A stretch of DNA of 64,000 nucleotides from Leishmania martiniquensis (Eukaryota > Euglenozoa > Kinetoplastea > Trypanosomatida > Trypanosomatidae), in NCBI RefSeq assembly GCF_017916325.1, contig NC_090166.1, forward strand, positions 785,001 through 849,000. Reading direction: 5' to 3'. Below the pieces are notes generated by a model that had not been told where the DNA came from, did not search any database, and saw only the letters and a list, made by a program, of their open reading frames with translations. Made by a program: the position numbers and the translations under genes. Shown in pieces: positions 11,801-20,605 of this stretch. Position 1 is the stretch's first letter, and the number at the start of each line of letters is the position of its first letter.

Positions 11801-12293
11801 CGCCGCGGTATAGAGCTTCGCGTGAGGGGTACGAGTCATCCTCGCTTCCGTCGTCGTCCTCGCTGCTGCTGCGATCCCCCTCCCTCATCAGCCCGTCAGC
11901 GTGCAGATCAGACTGTAGCCCAGCCTCCGCGACCGGCCCGGCAGCCGCAGCCGCGGCAGCGGCACGTGCTTCACGCTCCTCCTGACGACGGCGGCGCCGC
12001 TGCACGCGCGTCTCCTCTCCTGGCAATCGATAGGAGCTTGCGTAGTTGGGAATACAGCTAAGGTCGCCCGGGTTGCCGGGTCGCCGAAAGTAATAATTCA
12101 CCGCGGCATCGCATCGCGCCTTGTGGAACTGTACAAAGAGGGGACAGTCGGGGCTTGGGAAGTACTCCTTTGTGAGCGGGATGAGAATGATGTCTTGGCG
12201 CTTGCCGCTGCCACTGCCGCTGGCCGACGGGTTTGCCTGACTCACATTAAAGAAGCCGCGCCGGATTGTTTCACGGCTCGGTGCGACCCCCAT
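8844..12293 (-). CDS. Paralogue 1 of a putative N-myristoylated family (MGVAPS; C-terminal WDWRT)
   Basis: A 1149-aa protein. I start it at the ATG at 12293 (MGVAPSRE), not at the in-frame ATG at 12407. A polypyrimidine tract (12366-12395) and its first AG (12328-12327) lie between the two, and both paralogues start the same way. Gly2 and Ser6 fit an N-myristoylation signal. Blocks shared with the paralogues are: residues ~33-68 (LIPLTKEYFPSPDCPLF... YY); FLTKSAGEQN near 396-405; NIPILSFLYEM near 520; DPAWV near 730; and FYVYRFERDG...YYHGTVPNFANPNKKK at about 782-810, ending in a basic patch. Insertions specific to this copy include an Arg/Glu/Ala-rich probable coiled coil near 95-120 followed by an acidic Ser/Asp cluster. 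After residue 810 the tail is Ala/Ser/Pro-rich, and the protein ends EWDWRTQ. No known domain or catalytic motif is visible. It is probably a membrane-attached structural or scaffold protein (inference). Confidence 0.88.
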   Translation of the reverse strand: MGVAPSRETIRRGFFNVSQANPSASGSGSGKRQDIILIPLTKEYFPSPDCPLFVQFHKARCDAAVNYYFRRPGNPGDLSCIPNYASSYRLPGEETRVQRRRRRQEEREARAAAAAAAAGPVAEAGLQSDLHADGLMREGDRSSSEDDDGSEDDSYPSREALYRGVIEHVEEMLFDTDAEMRHAYEWALAHPRTTMGPDGKKQRKVLPVLCAVAFRSDISKVLNLHNALPGGAATRSSIPLPSAAPPTPSYSAGNASVAGSNMQAALENGVYMFGSIINIVGCFGFASMQEDVDDARRASTQAPAIANQATSLLTPGSMQATPLTAGGTYHNDPYSFTSSQASSGSAKAASSMNSSGTLLRARGTSKNGCRYLARIAVSEDMMTLPPPVAAPLAAMVFLTKSAGEQNLGRVTYIAASTYYYQMIQAGLIERQPGVRMEGPITYPSPTASVGPSLPPYDNGADKAASLPAADALPPMYGAAGGGGTTSSPVAPLLPSTAAQGPPRPFLPPMETFSFSSLLTNIPILSFLYEMKWRWGYLGVLKGGTPTAGTSRNSSFSGGLPGHHMDITTARGPGSMMGNHSTGGLAAIDRSVGQGVTDEMEMWITADQMIHGRISKDLAQRLCWSLAERPEVMQERVTQLPSEESGYWRYRGLVDQAHPPPTPEPGRVVTIHPKDVYVMGSDVLPGFNEGDILRFDPGHMVWFADHSIPLEGVVLAAMRPYCKQAREADSDDPAWVTRVCDRDEAEALHGSEGDGWYPPPRANPEQLMHLQLNPGTVHIHEHVGNFYVYRFERDGSTYYHGTVPNFANPNKKKQPVAGSSPGASASGTHCSHHPSPSTAPLATFPCASSAARPPLVSPASAPATSASKPASVPVPKTIASALFSLLPASRTTTRESSTGTVDASGSAVARSGAGEHGSQAFSQTGAAPGVGNTPAAPAARYLATPVISSASSEAMSTARRWVQALYSYAYGAPNMQTTRRGPSAASPAVSAAGPSRPPVMCGVAMPGAASANHNNGSYPSTPAHVSRGMTPTSMSGSAGFPNALALDVAVWPPQRLMPSVATPQLSPVAGAVPLGTPSAPTMPGGSSPAVVRHSRSSSRTQMPHTGAPASKEDSPAAPPGGITSITATSASKPIKRYVEGGSYEWDWRTQ

Positions 12294-12326
12294 GGCCTTC
12301 GGAGCCACCGACGCGACACAGTACGT

Positions 12327-12395
12327 CTGCCGATGCGTGTAAGTGTGTGCGTGCGTGTGTGCGTCGAAAGAGGGAGAGGGGGGGGGAAAGGGGGT
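12327..12395 (-). promoter_or_regulatory. Predicted trans-splice acceptor region of paralogue 1
   Basis: In minus sense, a C/T tract (complement of 12366-12395) is followed by a purine-poor GT/CA spacer with no AG until 12328-12327. The resulting 5' UTR is about 33 nt and excludes the upstream ATG at 12407. This is what decides the start codon. Confidence 0.6.
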
Positions 12396-13652
12396 GGTCG
12401 CTGCCAACGGATGTGATGCGCCCTTGGAGAAGCGATGGAGGGAACGAAGAAATGCCCACAGAGATCGCGCCCACCGCTGGTCGATCTGTCCGCAACGTTC
12501 TCGCGCGCCCTTTTCCTTCCCTTTTTACACGGTCTCCTGAGCTTCGAAGGAGAGTTCCGCGTACGCCGCTGTTGACTCGGCTGCGGCGTTTTGCCCTTTG
12601 TCACCGCGACGCCCCAAATCGCCTTCTCTCCTTCAGTTTTCGCTTCGCAGTTGATCGCGTTAATGTGCTTGCGCAAGATGCAGCTGCTCTTCCACAGCCT
12701 CGACAGCCGTGAGAATGTGTGGGAAGTGGAAAAGGCGCACGCGCGTGCGTTGGTGTGGTAATGCGCACAGCAACCAGGGGTGAGCCGGAGCAGCGCGCAG
12801 ATGGGGGAGAAGGGTGAAGGCCGCCATACACGCAAACGTGAAGAGGGAAATACGAGACAAGCGAGCGATTCGGGGCAGAGGGTGGGGGTGAGCCTAGGGA
12901 CAGTGAGAGGCGGAACATGAAACGTTTCGGCATTCACCACCGATGCTGAGACGTGAAGAGAGCCCGCCGCAGGAGCACGCCCAGCACCTGCCTCGTTTCT
13001 CACGCTATGCATGTGTGAATGCGCGCCTCAGCTGTTTACTTCGCGCTCCCCCTCTCACACTGGCGTTTTTCAGTCGGAGCAGCGGTCAACATGCTCCTTG
13101 TAGAGGGTCCAGAGAAGATGTTCCCACGCGCCAACAGAAAGAGAAATAAAGAGAGGAGAGGCGCTGGAGGTACTTCTGTGTGAGTGTGGGTGGGTGTGTC
13201 TCGGGGAAAGGGCCCAATCGAGAAGACGCGCCTCCGCCTCATGCCGGGCTCTTCTACACGTGGGTGTGCCCTTCTCCTTTTTTTATTATCTGCTCAATAG
13301 CCGTCTTCGACGTCTTCTCGCCAGCGAATGAAAGTGAAAAGTGTATTCGTTGGGGGGGCGCGGGGAGGCAAGCGGAAGACGCTGAGAGGTGTGGCACAAT
13401 TCGCCAGCCGGACGGGCCGACCCGGACGACTGAGCAGTTCGTCGTCGCGTCAAGGCCAAATAAAAGCGAGACAAAACAAGCAAAATTTAGCTCAAGGGGC
13501 TTTCTGCGATCCGCTGCGCACATCGCGGCGGCAGGTTCATGTGACGTTTCGGTGCTTCGACTCGGCACGTATGTCATCGTGCCACCTCTAACACGCTCCA
13601 TGTCCTCTTGCACCGCGCCCGTTCCGTCACCGCTTCGAGGTCGCGAGCATCA

Positions 13653-14249
13653 CTCTGCGTACACCCGTCCCACAGGCCCATCTCACTCGGCTGTGCAAGG
13701 CAGCCGCAAAGGCACGCGTTCCAGCAACGCGCCGACTCGAGCGCCTGCGTCGGGACCCCGTGTCTCACACCCCTTCCGCACCTCCTTCGCAAGTCGCCGC
13801 GCAGTCACTCCCATGATGCGAGCCGCCACCCCGCGCACCCCCCTCGACCTGGTGCAGGCTCCCCACGCCAGGCTGAGATGCGCTCGAGTCACGCCGACAC
13901 ATCGCCCATCGCGTGCACAGCACAGAATTCCTCGCACATGCAGGTCGCTCCGGCGCAGCGCCGTCCGCAGCCCCCACCGCCACCGTCGGCATCCGTAGAG
14001 GCCGATCGCTCCGGCGCCCCACTTAGCCGGCGCGCGACCCGGTCACCGCCAGAGGCCGCCCGCCCGTGGCAGAGACGGGGAGGAGGCTGCCCCGCCCCCC
14101 CACGCAGAGAGTGGCGCGCTGGGCCCCTCCCCGAGATGCCACGCTCGCAGGCGTCAGCGCCGCCACTCCTCTTCCGTCATAGTGGGAGGGGGGGATTCGA
14201 CCGCACAAAAAAGAGAGGGAAAGTGCGGAAGAAAAGAGATCAGCACACA
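13653..14249. repeat. 597-bp GC-rich dispersed repeat, copy 1 (SIDER-like candidate)
   Basis: Base-by-base comparison shows the same sequence at 29496-30092, in the same orientation (offset 15843). I found no difference at the ends or in the stretches compared, and conceptual translations across the interior agree. Identity starts at CTCTGCGTACACC and ends at GATCAGCACACA on the plus strand, and the flanks then diverge at once. It lies about 1 kb downstream of the stop of paralogue 2, hence probably in its 3' UTR. Size, GC-richness, 3'-UTR position and an A-rich end (plus orientation, after ~14205) fit Leishmania SIDER retroposons, but I cannot confirm the signature sequence. Frames inside it look non-coding. 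Confidence 0.85.
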
Positions 14250-14397
14250 AGCGCAGAGAGGGTGAAGGAGACCGATACTGATGCGGAGCGCAACGATTAC
14301 AGTCACAGTCGCATTGGCAGCAGCGGTCAATGAACAAGCACAAAGAGTAAAAGGGTGGAAAGGAGATGAACGGAAAGGGGATTAGGAAGAGATGTGG

Positions 14398-14458
14398 TAT
14401 ATATAAATAAATATATATTTATATATATATAATTATTTATACTCATATATATATATAA
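14398..14458. repeat. AT-rich low-complexity tract
   Basis: About 60 bp made almost only of A and T (TATATAAATAAATATATATT-like), in a GC-rich genome. It lies roughly 150 bp beyond the repeat copy, on the side nearer the stop of paralogue 2. Confidence 0.9.
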
Positions 14459-15232
14459 CAGGCTGCGGGAGATGCAACACGTCGCGCAGAAGCACAAGCA
14501 CCGGCAATAGATGGCAGCGCTAAAGGCAGCCGCCACTCGCACAGAAAGCAACACGGGAAGCAAACGGAGCTCTAAAACGCTCCCACGTGGGCATCGTCAC
14601 CCCCTGAGAGAGAGAGAAGCAGCGACAAATGACCCGCCCACCCCCTCCCCTTTCGTCTATGGTTGGAGCAAAGTTCTCTCTGCGAAGGAAGCTCGTACAC
14701 CTCCCTTCACGAGACGTCGGCAGGGCAACACGAGTGAAGGCGGGGGGAGGGTGGTCGACTGAGAGAGGGAGGGAGAGAGAGAGGCCTCCCCCTCTCCCTC
14801 CCTCTCCACCACCACGCACACATACATATATATATAAAGATATATATCCAAGGGCCGCGGCGACAACGAGAGCGGGAACAGAAGGGGAAGAGAGATAAAG
14901 AGAAAGAAAGAGGGCGAAAGCCAAGATAGGAAAACAAAGCGCTTGTATGAGAAGACACCCCACACCACCGGCAAAGAAAAAAGAGATGGGAAGAGCGAGA
15001 GAGCTCTGCGACATACATGGCAGTCACCCTTCCCAATCACAGGCTCTAACGAATGACATCACGGGGGTCGAACCATGCGCACAAGCACACCAGTTCAATC
15101 GCCGCTTTTGTTTTGCTTCGTTTTTTTTTAGATGGGGGAAGGCGCAAGGCGCTGTTCAGCGGAGAGCGCTTGAAGAGAAAAAGAAGAAACAGGAAATAGA
15201 GCACACTCCGACACACAGCGCAGTCGCGCCGC

Positions 15233-18200
15233 TCAGTCCTCCTCCCCCATGTCTAGCGCTGCCGTGCGCCAATCCCACCGGTACGTTCCTGTACGCTTGT
15301 CCATGAGCCGCGCTGTGCTCGCCGTATCGCCGCTGCGCGTGCTGCTCGCAGCGGCGCCGGGTGCATGGTGGCGGAGCTGGCGCTCGTTGGGCTGGCAAGC
15401 GACTGAAACGTGGTGGGGCTGATCGCCCCTTGCCGTGAAGCTGTGCTCGCGAACAGAGCCATTACCCGCGCCCAACGCCCTCCACGACAAAGTCGGCGAG
15501 GGCTCCGCACTCGTAAAGCTGTGCGACAGCTGCCGCCCGGTCAGACTGGCCTCCTGGACGCCCGAGCCGCCGCAACTCGCCGCGGAGGTGCCGCCGTTCA
15601 TGGAAAATGGCAGGTCGTTGTGATGCGGCCCACTGGCGGGGTCTGTGGTTGTATCGCTGAAGAAGCTGGCCGTTTTGGCATGCGCGTGACCGTGGTGATG
15701 GCGTACCCGCACGGTTACATTCACTGACCCACCCACAGGGCCACCGCCCTCGCCGCACAGCACGCCTACCTCCTCCGTCACGGTAGTGCCGTCCTGGTAC
15801 AGGCTGCCTGCAAACGAGGTGTGGTGCCAGTGCTGCCCGTTCACCCTCAGGGTGCTGCTGCCGTTCGAGGCGGCAGAGTTGAGCTCGTCCAATTGCAGAT
15901 GCAGGTGCGAGTCGGTACAGCTCGCAGACACGTTGTGGCAGTCCTCGAAGTCAGGCGACATCTGCAGCGAGTAGGCATCAGACCCCTGCAGCAACAGCGG
16001 CGACGGCATTGGGAATGTGTGGTGCTGCCTGGGGCGATGCGTCGTGGGAGACATGTAAAGCAGAGCAGCGGCAGGGTCGCCGTAAGGTTCACTAGCGCGC
16101 CGAAGTGCGCCTCCCACCTCTGCCACAGAGGTGTATGGCATATTGTCCGCCGCAGCCGCAGTACTGAGGCCTCCGCCCGCTCCAGAGCCCACATAGTGCC
16201 GAAAGGAGGACGCCGTTCCCTGTCGACTGATTGAGGTCGCAAAGGATAGGCAGACCTCACTCTCCTGCGGTGTAAGAGAGGGACTGACTTCCGTGACCAC
16301 TGGCCGGACGGTCTCGTATCTGCTGCCCGTATCCTTCGCGGAGAGGTCGTAGGGTTGCGTGAGGGAGGCCGTGCTTTTACCAGGGCAGCTCTCTATCGCT
16401 TCTGGGTGACGCTGCGGCTGATGCGGTGGGAACAGCTGCTGCGACGGTGCTGCGTACACATAGAGTGAATCCGTATAGCCGCCCTCGCCCATCGGCCCGC
16501 TGGCGTCAGCGACGCCTGTTGCCCCGCTGCTCATGCCTGGGTAGTAGTACGAAGAGGCATTGCGGCTGCTGTGATCGCCACTGCTGCCGTAGCTGGCGTA
16601 CGGTGGATGCCCTTGGGAGCCGTGGCACTGGGCGCCGTAGGTTGACGGGGCATTAACACCGCTGTGGGGGCCTGCAGAAGGCGGCGGTAGTGGAGGCATT
16701 TGGCTGCTGTAGCCATTGCCGCAGGCATACTGCTCGCAGGAGCCTCGCAGCAATGGCGGCGGCAGCGGGTAGGCGCTGTACGACGGCGGGTGCGGATAGC
16801 GACTGTACTCTGGCGAGTGATGCGGAGAGTAAGCTGCCACGCTGGCGCCATCCAACGAGCTCAGAGAGGAAGGGGCACGGCACTTATCAAGTGCGCTGGC
16901 CTTGCCGTTTATGCTCTTCGCATCATGCTCGCCAGCTGGCACCGTAGGATGCATGTATCGCAGCGGTGATGGGGCCGCTCTCGGCTTCTCAGTGTTGGGG
17001 GTCATGGCGTGTGTAGGGGTGGGAGTAGTGGTGGTGGCGCCGGAGGTCTCGGTGGCGCCCCCGGTGCTACTGCGTGAAGCGGTTTCGCCTGTCTTTCTCT
17101 CCTTCGTCTTCTCCGCGGTCGCTGAAGTACCAGCAGCAAGCTTAGCCACCTTTGCGTTTCCGGCGACCAACAAGGTTGGGGTGGCGGATGGCGACCAGGC
17201 GCGCTGCATGTTTTCTTTCCCAGCAGTAGGCTGAGGAGCGGTGGTAGGTAGCCCCTCCCTTGCGGGCTCCGCTGTCTTGGAGCTCCTCTCCGCTGAAGTC
17301 GTCTGGGCTCCCTTCGTGGGCTGGAGCTGACCAGCAGTGTCGATCTTTGCAGGGGCAGTCGCATTGTCATCCTTGAGCACCGCAAGGGGCGCGCCCTCAT
17401 CCCCAGCCTCCAGCCCAGAAGCACTGCGGGTGGAAGCAGAGGTTGGCGCTTCGGCGACGCCCACCGTCCTCTGCTCCTTTCTTTGACCATTCGCCGCTGG
17501 TGTAGCTGAGGCGTCTGCGGTGGTGGCGGCACCGGTCGCCACAAGGCTCGGAGCGGCTGCAGTATTGCAAGACTGTGCGTCATGCAGCGCCACAGCCTCC
17601 TGTCTGTGTGGCGCTGAGTTGATCAAGGCCCTCGCTGCCGTAATCTCCCTCTCCCTCGACCCCGCCTCATCCATCTGCGCGGGCGACGCCGTCTCCGGCG
17701 ACGCTGACATGGCCGAGGCGGTGGTTGATGAGGGGGAGGCGACAGGCCGAAAGACGTCCGACGCCGTGCCGCGCACCACATCCGCCTTGGGCTGCCACTT
17801 TTTCTTCTTTTTAGTGTGCTTCTTCCGCGTCTGCTTCAGGAACTGCGGCGTGACAGCGATGATGCGGCAGACGCGCTCAATCAGGTTGACCCGCCAGAGG
17901 CACGAGGTCCCGTCACCGATGATCCCGTCGGCCTCTGCCGGCACCACCGGTAGCCCCGAACCCTTGCCAACCATCACATCTCTGGGCGCCTCCTCAGGCG
18001 AATCGGACGCGCGTAGGACGCAGCCCGTGTACCTCGCTGCGCCTCCATCACCGCGGACGCCCTCGATCTGCCGCACCCAGTGCAGGTCCTCTGGCCCTGC
18101 CTCGCGGGCGATCTTGCTAGAGTTGCGCAGCTCACCGAGAAGCAGCTCCTCTAGCGGCAGACGACACACACACAGCACGCGCGCCTCCGCGGGTGTCCTG

Positions 18201-20314
18201 GCTGGAAGCGGCACTAAGCTGAGCACCGTGTTGCAACGCAGCAGCTCCTCTTTCTGCCCATTGACGGTCACCGTACTCATGTAGTTCTCCCAGGAGGGAG
18301 GTGGAAAGCCCTCTGCCGGCGCACTGCCACCTGCAGCCATTTCGCGGCTCCTTTCATCCGGTCTGTACCCCCAAGCAACGGGGGCCCCTTCAGTCGTGCA
18401 CCAGTGCAGCAGCGCCGCCGTGGCGGAGCGCCGGTTCGAAATGTCCGGTCCCACTGGCCAGAAGAGGTGACGGTCGGTGTGGCGAGACCGCCACGCGGAG
18501 AGTACCCCGGCACCTGAGGGAGAAGCTGCCGTGGCAGCAGTGACGGTGGTGGAAGCTTCGCCACCCGCCTCGCCCCCGCTGTTGCTGGGTGGCCAAGATT
18601 GTACGAGCATGTCCTCGTCCGGCAGGCGGATGAAAGAGACGGAGTGTGGGGATGTCGGGCTTCCCGCCATCATCTCTGCGGTGGCGGAAGAGAGGAAAGA
18701 GGCACCAACACCTCCTGCGACAGCCGCAGGTGCCTCCCCTGTCGCGGTGGGGTCCTTCACGTCGGCACCCGCCGCATCAGCCGGTGCTGCTGAAAGCTGA
18801 AAGACCTCCAGCGGGTTGATATTGTGTAGCAAGCAGGCTACTATGAACTCAGTCAATGCACGCACGTAGGGCGCCACCACGTGAAAGTTCAGCATTGACT
18901 CCGTATCCGTGCCGTCACCCTCGCCATCGTCCTCGGTAAGGGACAGCGGCACGCGGGTCACGTCCTGCAGCCACATCTGCGCACTTCCCGGCGGAGGCAT
19001 GTAGAACAAACAGTTCTCACCAGTTGCCTGGCCGGGAGGAAGGATGGGGCACTGCTTCTCCGCTTCCCCATCCGCTCCGCCGTCACCGCGCCTCGGCCCC
19101 GGCCTGCCCTGGTGCTCACGCTGGTATTGAAGACAAAAGAGAAAAAACGAGCGCGCACACGCGCGCACCTCTCGCAGGAAGCACAGCAGCGGCACATTCG
19201 CCCGGCGGCTACGCATGAATAATGAAGGCAGCGGTGGCGGTGCCCAAAACTGTGCCCTTTCGCCCGACTCGAGCGCACCGCTTCCTTTTCCACTTCCCTC
19301 GGCCGATGCCGCCCTCGCCACACGATGGCAGGCGGCGGTGCGGCTTGCCTCCAGGAGCATCTCAGGTGGATGAGAAAAGCGCTTGTAGTAGAAGAAGACG
19401 TCACCGAGATCCTTGTCAGCCGCGCCGCCGTCTTGCTTCGACGCTGGCGCCAACTCCTTCGCCATGAGGTCACAGGGCACACAGTGCAGACACGCGCGCT
19501 GCCACTGCTCTGCGTACGTGTAGACCGCCGTGAGAAGGACGTGCGTGCGGTGGTGATCGCCGGCGGACTTGGTCAGAAACATCTGCATCTCGTAGTCCGG
19601 CAGCTTCCGCGCGCTCGATGCGCCCAGCCCGTGCACGTCGCCGACAAACCCCGTCGCCTTCACGTAGCAGCCGAGCACATCCGTGCAGTCTTCAGGGAAG
19701 CTGTAGGTGGTGCCAGACGCCGCATCAGTGGAGGAGGCCGTCCCTGCGAACTTTTCACTTCCGGCATCCCACGCAGCAGAAGAATTCGTGGGGCTTGCCT
19801 CAGAGGCTGGCCGGTGGTAGAGGAACGCCACCGCGCATGGGAGCGGTCGCACCGAGGTCGCATCGGCGCGGTAGGCTCGCAGCATCTCCATGTCTGTCTC
19901 GTAGACCATTCGCTCTCCACCGTTGGTGATATACGCATCATACATGGCTTCCCGCGTCATGGGCACAGACGGAAACACGTCAGCCGGCGGGCAGTAGACG
20001 GGAGAGCTGCCGATCACCTCAGCCAGGTAGGTCGGTGAGGCGACGTCGCCGACGCTCTCGTGCGCCGCGTGCGCCATCGGAGACGCCGGCGAGGCCGGCG
20101 TCGACTGCGCCTTTCGGATGCCATCATTCGCGTAGTAGTAGTACCGCACCGCCGGGTCACACCGCGCCTCGTAAAGCTGTACAAACAAAGGGCAGTCTGG
20201 GCTTGGGAAGAACTTCCTCAGGAGCGGAATGAGGGCAATCTGCTGGCGCTGGCCGTAGAAGGGCGGCTGCGAAAGACAGCGCTCCGCCGTTTCACGGCTC
20301 GGCGCGGCACCCAT
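15233..20314 (-). CDS. Paralogue 2 of the putative N-myristoylated family (MGAAPS; C-terminal WDWRT)
   Basis: A 1693-aa protein from the ATG at 20314 (MGAAPSRE; Gly2 and Ser6 fit N-myristoylation). It shares with paralogues 1 and 3 the block LIPLLRKFFPSPDCPLF (residues ~30-46, running on to ...YYYY), a TREAMYD...PCAVAFLY block, FLTKSAGDHH near 246-255, and NVPLLCFLREV near 373-383. A strongly basic stretch ending in KKKKKW (~829-839) closes the conserved core, following VTPQF, which matches VPNF/VPKF in the other copies. The remaining ~850 residues are Ser/Thr/Ala/Pro-rich, with Tyr/Pro/His-rich and His-rich patches. The C-terminus is YRWDWRTAALDMGEED, matching the WDWRT of paralogue 1. No enzyme motif, signal peptide or transmembrane segment is evident. 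Function is unknown; membrane association through myristate is inferred. Confidence 0.9.
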   Translation of the reverse strand: MGAAPSRETAERCLSQPPFYGQRQQIALIPLLRKFFPSPDCPLFVQLYEARCDPAVRYYYYANDGIRKAQSTPASPASPMAHAAHESVGDVASPTYLAEVIGSSPVYCPPADVFPSVPMTREAMYDAYITNGGERMVYETDMEMLRAYRADATSVRPLPCAVAFLYHRPASEASPTNSSAAWDAGSEKFAGTASSTDAASGTTYSFPEDCTDVLGCYVKATGFVGDVHGLGASSARKLPDYEMQMFLTKSAGDHHRTHVLLTAVYTYAEQWQRACLHCVPCDLMAKELAPASKQDGGAADKDLGDVFFYYKRFSHPPEMLLEASRTAACHRVARAASAEGSGKGSGALESGERAQFWAPPPLPSLFMRSRRANVPLLCFLREVRACARSFFLFCLQYQREHQGRPGPRRGDGGADGEAEKQCPILPPGQATGENCLFYMPPPGSAQMWLQDVTRVPLSLTEDDGEGDGTDTESMLNFHVVAPYVRALTEFIVACLLHNINPLEVFQLSAAPADAAGADVKDPTATGEAPAAVAGGVGASFLSSATAEMMAGSPTSPHSVSFIRLPDEDMLVQSWPPSNSGGEAGGEASTTVTAATAASPSGAGVLSAWRSRHTDRHLFWPVGPDISNRRSATAALLHWCTTEGAPVAWGYRPDERSREMAAGGSAPAEGFPPPSWENYMSTVTVNGQKEELLRCNTVLSLVPLPARTPAEARVLCVCRLPLEELLLGELRNSSKIAREAGPEDLHWVRQIEGVRGDGGAARYTGCVLRASDSPEEAPRDVMVGKGSGLPVVPAEADGIIGDGTSCLWRVNLIERVCRIIAVTPQFLKQTRKKHTKKKKKWQPKADVVRGTASDVFRPVASPSSTTASAMSASPETASPAQMDEAGSREREITAARALINSAPHRQEAVALHDAQSCNTAAAPSLVATGAATTADASATPAANGQRKEQRTVGVAEAPTSASTRSASGLEAGDEGAPLAVLKDDNATAPAKIDTAGQLQPTKGAQTTSAERSSKTAEPAREGLPTTAPQPTAGKENMQRAWSPSATPTLLVAGNAKVAKLAAGTSATAEKTKERKTGETASRSSTGGATETSGATTTTPTPTHAMTPNTEKPRAAPSPLRYMHPTVPAGEHDAKSINGKASALDKCRAPSSLSSLDGASVAAYSPHHSPEYSRYPHPPSYSAYPLPPPLLRGSCEQYACGNGYSSQMPPLPPPSAGPHSGVNAPSTYGAQCHGSQGHPPYASYGSSGDHSSRNASSYYYPGMSSGATGVADASGPMGEGGYTDSLYVYAAPSQQLFPPHQPQRHPEAIESCPGKSTASLTQPYDLSAKDTGSRYETVRPVVTEVSPSLTPQESEVCLSFATSISRQGTASSFRHYVGSGAGGGLSTAAAADNMPYTSVAEVGGALRRASEPYGDPAAALLYMSPTTHRPRQHHTFPMPSPLLLQGSDAYSLQMSPDFEDCHNVSASCTDSHLHLQLDELNSAASNGSSTLRVNGQHWHHTSFAGSLYQDGTTVTEEVGVLCGEGGGPVGGSVNVTVRVRHHHGHAHAKTASFFSDTTTDPASGPHHNDLPFSMNGGTSAASCGGSGVQEASLTGRQLSHSFTSAEPSPTLSWRALGAGNGSVREHSFTARGDQPHHVSVACQPNERQLRHHAPGAAASSTRSGDTASTARLMDKRTGTYRWDWRTAALDMGEED

Positions 20315-20549
20315 CCCTGTGCCCCTTGCTCAGGCTAGTGGTGTTAAGGATGATGTGCCACTGTCTCGGACCTCCCTCTGTGCCAGCAAGATCGATGGTG
20401 CCTGTTTTTTTATCGTTTCAAGAGAGGCGGTGCGAGTACGCTTGTGCGTCCCAACGCCCCAACTCTCCGGCTCAAAAAAGGTGCACTGCCAGAGACCGAG
20501 AAGGCTGCAGATGGGGTACGCCTGAGAAGATGACGACAGCAAGCGCAGC

Positions 20550-20605
20550 CTTTCACGCCACAAGAGGAAAGCGAAGAAGGACTGAGCGGAAAAAAAGTGA
20601 AGCAA
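20550..20605 (-). promoter_or_regulatory. Possible trans-splice acceptor region of paralogue 2
   Basis: Minus-sense tracts CTTTTTTTCC and CCTTCTTCGCTTTCCTCTTG (complement of about 20561-20605) precede an AG at 20551-20550. This would give a 5' UTR of about 235 nt. Alternative AGs (20583-20582 and 20523-20522) are almost as good, so the exact site is uncertain. Confidence 0.35.

Larger units (their letters stand above)
12294..15232. other. 2.9-kb intergenic region between paralogues 1 and 2
   Basis: It contains one copy of the 597-bp identical repeat (13653-14249), an AT-rich tract (14398-14458), smaller TA runs near 14824-14848 and the acceptor region of paralogue 1. Its plus-strand frames of 240-270 codons (13180-13998 and 13608-14333) run into the repeat. 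Their shared part also occurs at 29.5-30.1 kb as part of the repeat, so I do not treat them as genes. Confidence 0.6.

Noticed and set aside
13180..14333. Plus-strand frames of 240-270 codons, partly duplicated at 29.5-30.1 kb
   Set aside because: The duplicated part is just the 597-bp repeat; the rest is not shared between the two loci, so this is not a conserved gene.
15064..15080. GGTTCGACCCC (minus sense), a tRNA B-box-like string
   Set aside because: The flanking bases cannot form a T-stem, and no acceptor stem, D-arm or A box is visible.
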